Of a DNA stretch of 64,000 nucleotides, positions 7,187 to 13,740 are shown one piece after another. Made by a program: the position numbers and the translations under genes. This DNA comes from Micromonospora sp. WMMA1947 (GTDB lineage: Bacteria; Actinomycetota; Actinomycetes; Mycobacteriales; Micromonosporaceae): positions 1,922,001 to 1,986,000 of the forward strand of contig NZ_CP114909.1 of NCBI RefSeq assembly GCF_027497355.1. Direction: 5' to 3'. The notes beneath the pieces are model-generated. The model was not told where the DNA came from, ran no database searches, and worked only from the letters and a program-made list of their open reading frames with translations. Numbering within the stretch: the first letter of the stretch is position 1; each line of letters starts with the position of its first letter.

Positions 7187-8972
7187 GGATCTCTCCCGGT
7201 ACGGCCCGGCCGAGCAGGCCGAGGAAGGAACTGTTCAGCAGTGCGGCGTCGGCCGCCCGGATCGGGTGGTGCCCGAGCAGCAGGGCCTGCCCGTAGAGCG
7301 CCTCGACGGCCAGCCCGACCAGTTCCGGGTCGGCGAGCGTGGTGACCCGGCGGACCAGCGGGTTGCGGTGGTTGAGCACCAGTTGCGGGCGGTCCGGCGG
7401 GGCGGAGGCGGCGAGCGCGTCGAGCACCCCGCCCCACAGCTCGTCGGCCCGGTCCCGGCTGGCGGCGAGCTGGTCGTGGAACGCGGCCGAGCGGGACACC
7501 AGGTAGAGCGCCGGCAGCGAGACCGGGTCGTACGCGCGGATCACGACCTCGCAGCCGAGCCGTTCCAGGGCCCGCTGCGCGGCGGCGCGGAACGGCCGCA
7601 GGGCCAGCTCGGTCGCCGGGTCGAGGATCTCGAACCGGGTGGTCAGGTCGCTCGGCTCCAGCCGCTCGATCAGCACCGAGCGGTCCACCGCGGGCAGTCG
7701 CTCGATCAGCTCGGTGTCGTACGTGTAGCCGCCGTTGACGACTGCCAGGTCCTGCGCGGCGGCCACGGCGGCGAGCTGGCGGAACTCGTCCAGGCTGGCG
7801 GCGTACCGGAGCACGCCGTGCCGCTGCCGGAACTCGGCGAGCGTCATCGTGCCGACGTTGGTGTCCATCGGCCACCACTGGTCGACCAGCCGCAGCATCT
7901 CGTCGTCGTGGATCGCGAGCGCCTTGACCCCGAGGTGGTGCACCTGGAGGAACTCGCCGAGCCGGCGCGGGTCGTGCTTGGCGAGCCGGACCAGCCACCC
8001 GCGGATCTGGTCGCCGAGCGCGTCCCGGACGGAGGTGAGCAGCGTGTCCTCGTAGAGCGCCTCGCGGCTGGCGGTGGGCCGCAGCTCGCTGGCGTCGATC
8101 ACGCAGTGGGCGAAGAAGGCCCACTCCGGCAGCAGCCCGTCGGCGTGCTCGCTGAGCAGCATCCGCTTGAGGTAGACCCGGTGCCCGGCCCGGGCGGCCG
8201 GGTTCACCGCGGCGGGCAGGATGAACGCCACCCCGGTGAGGCCGGCCTCGGGCACCGACAGCGGCACCACGTCGAACGGGGCGAAGCCGAGCAGTTCCTG
8301 CGCGTACCGCTGGAGCGCGGCCCGGTCGACAGGTGCCCCGGGTGTGGTCGGCCACGGCGGCGGGCCGCTGGTGGTCGGCGTGTCACCGACCCGGACGTCG
8401 ACCGGCAGCAGGCTGCCGTAGAGACGGGCCAGTTCGGTGACGGTGGGTACGCCGAGCCACTGGTCGGCGTCGCGCCGGGGCACCAGCGTCACTGTGGTGC
8501 CCGGCTCGTCGCGGGTCTGTTCCGGGTCGGCGAGCCGCACCGCGTACCGCCCGTCGGACCAGCCCGTCCAGAGCACTGTGGGCTCGTCGGCGTGCCGGGT
8601 GACCACCCGGATCTCGTCCGCGACCAGGAAGCAGGAGAGCAGGCCGATGCCGAACTGGCCGAGGAACTCGTGCCGGGAGAAGCCCAGCTCGTCGCGCTTG
8701 GAGCTGCGGCCGATGGTGGCGAGCAGCTCGTGCACCTGCGCCTCGGTCAGGCCGATGCCGGTGTCGTACACGCGCAGCGTCCCGTCGCCGGTCAGCTCGG
8801 GCGGCTCGATGCGGACCCGGGCCGGGGCGTTCGGCTCGGTGGACCGGCGCGCGGTGATCGCGTCGACGGCGTTTTGCAGCAGCTCGCGCACGTAGACCCG
8901 CGGACTGCCGTAGAGGTGATGACTGAGCAGGTCGACCACGCCACGGAGGTCCACCTGGAAGGTGCGGTCCAA
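7179..8972 (-). CDS. Hsp90-family (HtpG-like) ATPase
   Basis: GHKL-type ATPase chaperone of 597 residues. The N-terminal Hsp90 nucleotide site is intact: RELLQNAVDAI (catalytic Glu and Mg-binding Asn, about 29-39), DTGIGLTEAQ (about 69-78) and LGQFGIGLLSCF (about 104-115). Middle and C-terminal regions are diverged from classical HtpG (usually 620-650 residues), so this is a distinct actinobacterial subfamily rather than the housekeeping copy. The start is a rare TTG at 8972, supported by GGGAG 5 nt upstream; no ATG or GTG lies between it and the Hsp90 core. The downstream TPR gene overlaps it by 8 bp, suggesting a chaperone/co-factor pair. Confidence 0.88.
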   Translation of the reverse strand: MDRTFQVDLRGVVDLLSHHLYGSPRVYVRELLQNAVDAITARRSTEPNAPARVRIEPPELTGDGTLRVYDTGIGLTEAQVHELLATIGRSSKRDELGFSRHEFLGQFGIGLLSCFLVADEIRVVTRHADEPTVLWTGWSDGRYAVRLADPEQTRDEPGTTVTLVPRRDADQWLGVPTVTELARLYGSLLPVDVRVGDTPTTSGPPPWPTTPGAPVDRAALQRYAQELLGFAPFDVVPLSVPEAGLTGVAFILPAAVNPAARAGHRVYLKRMLLSEHADGLLPEWAFFAHCVIDASELRPTASREALYEDTLLTSVRDALGDQIRGWLVRLAKHDPRRLGEFLQVHHLGVKALAIHDDEMLRLVDQWWPMDTNVGTMTLAEFRQRHGVLRYAASLDEFRQLAAVAAAQDLAVVNGGYTYDTELIERLPAVDRSVLIERLEPSDLTTRFEILDPATELALRPFRAAAQRALERLGCEVVIRAYDPVSLPALYLVSRSAAFHDQLAASRDRADELWGGVLDALAASAPPDRPQLVLNHRNPLVRRVTTLADPELVGLAVEALYGQALLLGHHPIRAADAALLNSSFLGLLGRAVPGEIRD

Positions 8973-9063
8973 TCGCGCTCCCGGTTCGGATTTTCGGCGC
9001 TCACCGTACCGGTCAGCGCCGACAGTGTCCGTCCCGTTTCATCCCTCCCCCTCCCGCCCACCT

Positions 9064-9145
9064 CCCCGCCGATCTTGCACCTTCCGCCCGGGCGAACGCG
9101 CACAAAGTGGACCCGCCGAGGGCCGCAACTGCAAGATCAGCGGGG
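9064..9145. repeat. Intergenic hairpin element, family B
   Basis: Inverted repeat CCCCGCCGATCTTGCA (9064-9079) against TGCAAGATCAGCGGGG (9130-9145), one mismatch, around a roughly 50-nt interior. The right arm covers the stop codon of the FAD monooxygenase gene, so the hairpin forms at that mRNA's 3' end. It differs in sequence from family A but has the same position at a gene end. Confidence 0.75.
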
Positions 9146-10276
9146 TGGTGGCTCGAAGCCCGCGAGGCGGGTGGCGATGCGGTGCCGGGCCGGGGGGAGG
9201 GTCGAGACCAGGCGGAGCAGCACGTTGCGCAGGGGGCGCGCGAAAGGTGGGGCGGCGGCCAGGCGGGTCAGGCCGGCGGCGAAGCCGAGCACCTCCTCGG
9301 CGCGGGGGCGGCGGTCGGCGGCGTACCCGTCGAGGGCCTGCCCTCCGGCGGCGAGCGCGTCGCCGAGGGCGACCGCGTCCCGCAGGCCGAGGTTCATCCC
9401 CTGCCCGCCGGCCGGACTGTGCACGTGCGCGGCGTCCCCGGCGAGCAGCACCGGCCCGCGACGGTAGGTGCTCGCGATCCGGTGGTGGATCCGGAACCGG
9501 GACGACCACGCCATGCCTGTCACCCGGTCCGGTCGGCGCGCCGGACCGCGCTCGTCGAGCAGCGCCTGGAAGTGGTGCGCCTGCGGGTCGCGCGGCGCAT
9601 CATCCACGGTGGCCACCAGCCGGACCGTGCCGTCGGGCAGCGGCGCCCAGACCAGCGGGCCGCGCCGGGAGAGGAAGAGGCTCACCTGGTCGCGCGGGAG
9701 CGTGCTGTCCACGCGGACGTCGGCCAGCAGGAAGGACTCCCCGGGGTCGGCCGGGCCGCCGAATCCGATGCCGGCGAGTTCGCGGACCCGGCTGTGCATC
9801 CCGTCCGCGCCGACGACCCAGCGCGCCCGGACCGCGCGGCCGCCGTCGAAGCGCGCGACGGCGCCGTCGCCGTCGAGGTCCAGCCCGGTCATCTCGTACG
9901 GCCGCAGCACGCGCCCGCCGAGCGCGGCGAGCCGGTCGGTGAGCACCGCCTCGGTGTCGGCCTGCGAGATCAGCAGCGCGTACGGGTAGCGCGACGGCAA
10001 CCTGTCGAAGGGGACGGTGACCAGCACCCGGTCCCGGTCGCGGACGCTGAACCGGGCCGAGTGCAGCCCGCGCGCGGCCAGCGGTTCGGCGATCCCGATC
10101 CGGTCGAGCACCTCGAGGGTGCCGGCGTGCACGACGGCGGCGCGCGACGTGACGGGTGGCTCGGCGAGCCGGTCGACAACCGTCGCGGCGATCCCGTGCC
10201 CGGCCAGTGTCACCGCCACCGCCAGGCCGGTCGGCCCGGCTCCCACCACGAGGACGTCGGTGCGTTCGGGCAGCAT
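9137..10276 (-). CDS. FAD-dependent aromatic-type monooxygenase
   Basis: Flavoprotein hydroxylase of the PheA/TfdB (p-hydroxybenzoate hydroxylase) superfamily, about 379 residues. Motifs: dinucleotide fold VVGAGPTGLAVAV near the N-terminus, DG motif VVGADGMHSRVRE (about 155-167), and GD motif GPVLLAGDAAHVHSPAGGQG (about 275-294). Such enzymes use NAD(P)H and oxygen to hydroxylate aromatic or polyketide substrates; the substrate is unknown. I chose ATG at 10276, with GGAGG 8 nt upstream; GTG at 10285 would overlap that site. It is divergent from a TetR gene with operator palindromes between them, so probably substrate-inducible. Confidence 0.9.
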   Translation of the reverse strand: MLPERTDVLVVGAGPTGLAVAVTLAGHGIAATVVDRLAEPPVTSRAAVVHAGTLEVLDRIGIAEPLAARGLHSARFSVRDRDRVLVTVPFDRLPSRYPYALLISQADTEAVLTDRLAALGGRVLRPYEMTGLDLDGDGAVARFDGGRAVRARWVVGADGMHSRVRELAGIGFGGPADPGESFLLADVRVDSTLPRDQVSLFLSRRGPLVWAPLPDGTVRLVATVDDAPRDPQAHHFQALLDERGPARRPDRVTGMAWSSRFRIHHRIASTYRRGPVLLAGDAAHVHSPAGGQGMNLGLRDAVALGDALAAGGQALDGYAADRRPRAEEVLGFAAGLTRLAAAPPFARPLRNVLLRLVSTLPPARHRIATRLAGFEPPPR

Positions 10277-10297
10277 CGCTTCCACCTCCGAGCTCCG

Positions 10298-10327
10298 GTC
10301 AACAACTGTTTGCCAACGCTTGTTGAC
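10298..10327. promoter_or_regulatory. Operator 1 between monooxygenase and TetR gene
   Basis: GTCAACAA and TTGTTGAC form perfect 8-bp inverted arms 14 nt apart, 22 nt upstream of the monooxygenase start. The same half-site GTCAACA recurs in the palindrome at 10347-10358, so one regulator probably binds both. Confidence 0.65.
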
Positions 10328-10346
10328 TTCACTGTAGAGCCGATGT

Positions 10347-10367
10347 CAACACGTGTTGGCCTACAGT
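10347..10367 (+). promoter_or_regulatory. Operator 2 with -10 element of the TetR gene
   Basis: The perfect 12-bp palindrome CAACACGTGTTG (10347-10358) lies just upstream of TACAGT (10362-10367), a plausible -10. The start GTG at 10375 is 7 nt beyond this hexamer, as expected for a leaderless transcript. The layout fits autorepression by the downstream TetR protein. Confidence 0.6.
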
Positions 10368-10374
10368 CGTGGAC

Positions 10375-10968
10375 GTGACCGAACCCGCCACCCGCACCCG
10401 CCGCTCGGACGCCACCCGGGCGGCCATCCTGCGCGCCGCCCGGGAACGCTTCGCCGCCGACGGCTACGACCGGGCCACCATCCGGGCCATCGCCGCCGAC
10501 GCCCGCATCGACCCCTCGATGGTCATGCGCTACTACGGCAGCAAGGAGGGTCTGTTCGCCGCGGCGGCCGAGTTCGACCTGCGCCTGCCCGACCTGGCCG
10601 AGGTGCCGCCGGACCGGCTCGGCGAGACACTGACCCGGCACTTCGTCCGCCGCTGGGAGGCGGACGGGACACTCGTCGCCCTGCTCCGGGCCGCCGCCAC
10701 CAACCCCGGTGCGGCCGACCGGATGCGCGGGATCTTCGCCGGCCAGCTCGCCACCGCGGTGGCCCGGTCCGGTGCCGACCCGGCAACCGCCGACCGCCGG
10801 GCCGGTCTGGTGGCCAGCCAGATCCTCGGCCTCGCGCTCACCCGGTACGTCGTCCGGCTGCCACCAGTGGTGGACCTCGGCCCGGAGGAACTGGCCGCCT
10901 GGGTCGGCCCGACGATTCAGCGCTACCTGACCCAACCTTTACCCCCGTCCCGCGCGTCTGGCCGGTGA
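10375..10968 (+). CDS. TetR family regulator of the divergent monooxygenase
   Basis: Repressor of about 197 residues. The helix-turn-helix spans about residues 10-55: AAILRAARERFAADGYDRAT, then PSMVMRYYGSKEGLFAAA. The C-terminal half resembles the TetR ligand domain common to small-molecule exporters and oxygenases. No ribosome site is present; GTG at 10375 lies 7 nt after a TACAGT hexamer and is probably the leaderless start, with GTG at 10369 as alternative. It shares a 92-98-nt control region with the FAD monooxygenase containing two GTCAACA-type operators. A sigma factor gene follows after 15 nt, so it may be co-transcribed. Confidence 0.87.
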   Translation: MTEPATRTRRSDATRAAILRAARERFAADGYDRATIRAIAADARIDPSMVMRYYGSKEGLFAAAAEFDLRLPDLAEVPPDRLGETLTRHFVRRWEADGTLVALLRAAATNPGAADRMRGIFAGQLATAVARSGADPATADRRAGLVASQILGLALTRYVVRLPPVVDLGPEELAAWVGPTIQRYLTQPLPPSRASGR

Positions 10969-10983
10969 CGGAGGAGGAGCCGG

Positions 10984-11514
10984 ATGGGGCGTGACGCGGA
11001 CGACGGGCGGGCGGACTACCTCGCCTTCGTCGAGTCGCACCAGCACCGGTTGCTGCGCGCCGCGTACCTGATCTGCGGCAACCGGCACCAGGCCGAGGAT
11101 CTGCTCCAGGATGCGCTGCTCAAGCTGGCGCTGCGCTGGCCGTCGGTGCGCGACGGCGACCCGGCCGCGTACGTGCGCGCCATCCTCTACCGCGACGCCG
11201 TCTCCTGGTGGCGACGCCGGCGGCGGGAGTGGCTCAGCGCGTACCCACCGGACCGGCCGGGTTCGGACGCCGACGCGGCGCTGCGGCTCACCGTGCGCGC
11301 GGCGCTGGACCGGCTGCCGCCACGCCAGCGGGCCGTCGTGGTGCTGCGCTACTTCGAGGACCTGACCGAGGTCGCCACCGCCGAGGCGCTCGGCGTCACC
11401 GTCGGCACCGTCAAGAGCCAGTGCCACGACGCGCTGCGCCGGCTGCGCGACGTCGTACCCGCCCCCGGCACGTCCGGAGACGACCTGGTGACCGGGATGG
11501 AGGCGAACTCGTGA
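10984..11514 (+). CDS. SigE-family ECF RNA polymerase sigma factor
   Basis: Group IV sigma factor of 176 residues. Region 2 runs from YLAFVESHQHRLLRAAYLIC through GNRHQAEDLLQDALLKLALR (about 12-60, with the -10 binding helices), and region 4 from LDRLPPRQRAVVVLRYFEDL to VTVGTVKSQCHDALRRLRD (about 103-155). The short linker and WSWWRRR-like helix fit the actinobacterial SigE-like subgroup. ATG at 10984 has GGAGGAG upstream. The next gene starts inside its stop (GTGA), encoding a membrane protein likely to tether or sense. No target promoter was identified. Confidence 0.9.
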   Translation: MGRDADDGRADYLAFVESHQHRLLRAAYLICGNRHQAEDLLQDALLKLALRWPSVRDGDPAAYVRAILYRDAVSWWRRRRREWLSAYPPDRPGSDADAALRLTVRAALDRLPPRQRAVVVLRYFEDLTEVATAEALGVTVGTVKSQCHDALRRLRDVVPAPGTSGDDLVTGMEANS

Positions 11515-12704
11515 ACGAGCCCGAGCTGACCCGGCTGCTGACCCGGACCGCCGAGGAGATCCGGCCGACCCGGCCCGCCGAGGCCGGATGGGACCGGGCC
11601 GGGCGGGTCCGCCGCGCCCGCCGGGCCGCCGGTGCCGCGGCCGTCGCCGTGGTCCTGCTCGGCGGCGGTACGACGGCACTGCTGCACCGCCCCGGCCCGC
11701 CCCCGGCGGCACCGCCCCGCCCGACTGTGACGTCGGCGCCGAGCGCCCCGGTGGTGCAGCGGCCCCCGGACCGGCTCGGACAGGCGGGTGACCCGCTGGG
11801 CCGGCTCGGCGACCGGATCGCCTACGGCCTCTCCGACCGGCCGGTGAGCCGGGCGCTGGCGCTGTACCAGCCGATCGACCCGGAGACCGGCGACGCCGGC
11901 CCGGTCCGGGTGCTGGGTGACGACGGCATGGTCCGGGAACTCGACGTGGTGACGCTCGCGCCCACCCGCGACGCCGGCGGCAACGAGGCCGCTCCGCTCA
12001 AGCCGGGCAGCCTGTCCCCGGACGGCCGGACCGCCGCGTTCGCGCAGACCGACGAGGTGATCGTGATCGGCCTGACCGACGGTGCGGTCCGCCGCTACCC
12101 GCTCACCGGCTACCTGGAACACGTGGTCTGGGCCGGGGACCGGCTGGTCGTCGGGGACAACGACACCGCGTACGAGCTGGACCGGCGCACCGGGTCGGCA
12201 CGGAAGCTCCCGGTCGACCCCTGGACGCTCGTCGTACCCGAGCCGGCCCGGCCCGGTGACCTGTTCACAGTGGGCGGCTGGGCCGGGGACGGCGGCCTGG
12301 CCGTACGCCGGTTCCCCGCCTCCGGCGGCGCGCCGGAGCGACGGCCGGTGACCACCGGGGAGCTGCCCCCCGGTTACCAGCTGAACGAGGTCTACGGGCG
12401 AGGCTGGCAGCGCGGCGACCGGATCGGCCAGGCCGGGTGGACCACCACCGCGGGCCCCGCCGGCACGATGAGCGGCGCCGAGGGCGTGGCGGTGCTGGAC
12501 GCCCGTACCGGGGCGGTGACCCGACTGCTCGACCTCGGGCGCGAGGACCGCGCGAAGGGCTGCTGCGAGGTGCACGGCTGGACCGCCGACGGCGACCTGC
12601 TGTTCCGCTACGACGACGGACTGGCCCGGTGGCGGCCGGAGACCGGCGCCGTCGACTGGGTGGCGAGCAACGTCCCCGGGCGCCTGTCGATAGCCGCCCG
12701 CTGA
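11511..12704 (+). CDS. Membrane-anchored beta-propeller protein, putative anti-sigma partner
   Basis: Single-pass membrane protein of 397 residues. A short cytoplasmic N-terminus (about 45 residues, many charged) is followed by one helix, AAGAAAVAVVLLGGGTTALL (about 44-63), a proline-rich linker, and an extracytoplasmic domain with repeating blade-like units such as GSLSPDGRTAAFAQTDE and DRLVVGDNDTAYELDRR. This is the usual partner of SigE-family sigma factors and probably senses or binds the sigma factor through its N-terminus; no zinc-binding anti-sigma motif is visible. GTG start at 11511 overlaps the sigma stop, with GGAGG 7 nt upstream. Confidence 0.82.
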   Translation: MNEPELTRLLTRTAEEIRPTRPAEAGWDRAGRVRRARRAAGAAAVAVVLLGGGTTALLHRPGPPPAAPPRPTVTSAPSAPVVQRPPDRLGQAGDPLGRLGDRIAYGLSDRPVSRALALYQPIDPETGDAGPVRVLGDDGMVRELDVVTLAPTRDAGGNEAAPLKPGSLSPDGRTAAFAQTDEVIVIGLTDGAVRRYPLTGYLEHVVWAGDRLVVGDNDTAYELDRRTGSARKLPVDPWTLVVPEPARPGDLFTVGGWAGDGGLAVRRFPASGGAPERRPVTTGELPPGYQLNEVYGRGWQRGDRIGQAGWTTTAGPAGTMSGAEGVAVLDARTGAVTRLLDLGREDRAKGCCEVHGWTADGDLLFRYDDGLARWRPETGAVDWVASNVPGRLSIAAR

Positions 12705-12743
12705 CCGGCCGGTCCCGCCGACGGGTGCGGCGGGACCGGCCGG
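12705..12743. terminator. Bidirectional hairpin terminator
   Basis: Perfect 16-bp arms CCGGCCGGTCCCGCCG and CGGCGGGACCGGCCGG around a 7-nt loop, filling the gap between two convergent genes. It begins directly after the TGA at 12704 and ends 5 nt before the sulfurtransferase stop. Confidence 0.85.
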
Positions 12744-12748
12744 GACGC

Positions 12749-13651
12749 TCAGCGGGTCAGGCCGCCGGGCTGGTCGCCCTTCACGACGGGGGCCCGGACC
12801 AGGTTGCCCCACTCGGTCCACGAGCCGTCGTAGTTGCGCACCTGCGGGAATCCGAGCAGGTGGTGCAGCACGAACCAGGTGTGGCTGGACCGCTCGCCGA
12901 TCCGGCAGTACGCCACCACGTCGTCGGACGGGCTCAGCCCGAGCTGGTCGGCGTAGATGGCGCGCAGCTCGTCGGCGGACTTGAACGTGCCGTCGTCGTT
13001 CGCGGCGGACTTCCACGGCTTGCTCACCGCGCCCGGGATGTGCCCGCCACGCAGCGCGCCCTCCTGCGGGTAGTCCGGCATGTGCAGCATCTCGCCGGTG
13101 TACTCGCCGGGCGAACGCACGTCCACCAGCGGCCGGCCGGCCGCCACGTGCGCCATGACCTGCTCCCGGTACGCGCGGATCGGCGCGTCGTTGCGCTCCG
13201 GCACCGGGTACGAGGCGCGGGGCCGGCTCACCTTGTCCCGGGTCAGCTCCCGGCCCTCGGCGATCCACTTCTGCCGGCCGCCGTCGAGCAGCCGCACGTC
13301 CTGGTGACCGAAGAGGGAGAAGACCCAGAGGGCGTACGCGGCCCACCAGTTGAAGTTGTCGCCGTAGAAGACGACGGTGTCGTCCCGCCCGATGCCCTTC
13401 GCCGCGCACAGCTCGGCGAAGCTCGCGGCGTCCAGGTAGTCGCGGGTGACCTGGTCGTTGAGTTCGGTGTGCCAGTCGACCTTGACGGCGCCGGGGATGT
13501 GGCCGGTGTCATAGAGGAGCACGTCCTCGTCGGACTCGACCACCACGAGCCCTTCGTCGCCCAGGTGCTCGGCCAGCCACTCGGTGGTGACCAGGCGCTG
13601 CGGGTCGGCGTACGACTGGAGGTGGGGATGCGGATCGCTCGGCACAGGCAT
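12749..13651 (-). CDS. sseA: Thiosulfate sulfurtransferase (tandem rhodanese)
   Basis: Transfers sulfane sulfur from thiosulfate to cyanide or thiol acceptors; cytoplasmic. The 300-residue protein has two rhodanese domains: an inactive N-terminal one ([18 protein letters not shown], about 49-66) and an active one with [11 protein letters not shown] and the catalytic cysteine loop [12 protein letters not shown] near residue 252. The loop and the final [13 protein letters not shown] segment are those of mycobacterial CysA2/SseA-type enzymes. I chose ATG at 13651; an upstream GTG at 13705 would add an unconserved extension. The gene stands alone, facing the sigma factor operon across a strong terminator. 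Confidence 0.93.
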   Translation of the reverse strand: MPVPSDPHPHLQSYADPQRLVTTEWLAEHLGDEGLVVVESDEDVLLYDTGHIPGAVKVDWHTELNDQVTRDYLDAASFAELCAAKGIGRDDTVVFYGDNFNWWAAYALWVFSLFGHQDVRLLDGGRQKWIAEGRELTRDKVSRPRASYPVPERNDAPIRAYREQVMAHVAAGRPLVDVRSPGEYTGEMLHMPDYPQEGALRGGHIPGAVSKPWKSAANDDGTFKSADELRAIYADQLGLSPSDDVVAYCRIGERSSHTWFVLHHLLGFPQVRNYDGSWTEWGNLVRAPVVKGDQPGGLTR

Positions 13652-13690
13652 GATCCCCAAGGTACGCCGGATCCGGGGCGGCGGATGTGA

Positions 13691-13729
13691 CACCGGCCCC
13701 ACCACCTCGGAAAGGTGGTGGGGCCGGTG
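13691..13729. terminator. Strong hairpin terminator after the repeat protein gene
   Basis: Perfect 17-bp arms CACCGGCCCCACCACCT and AGGTGGTGGGGCCGGTG with a 5-nt loop, 12 nt after the stop of the minus-strand secreted protein gene. It separates that gene from the sulfurtransferase. Confidence 0.88.
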
Positions 13730-13740
13730 CGATCAGATGC

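Noticed and set aside
4250..7345. Long open frame opposite the TPR gene
   Set aside because: It has no known motif, reads as strings of R, G, P and V, and lies opposite a clear TPR protein; it is a GC-rich mirror frame.
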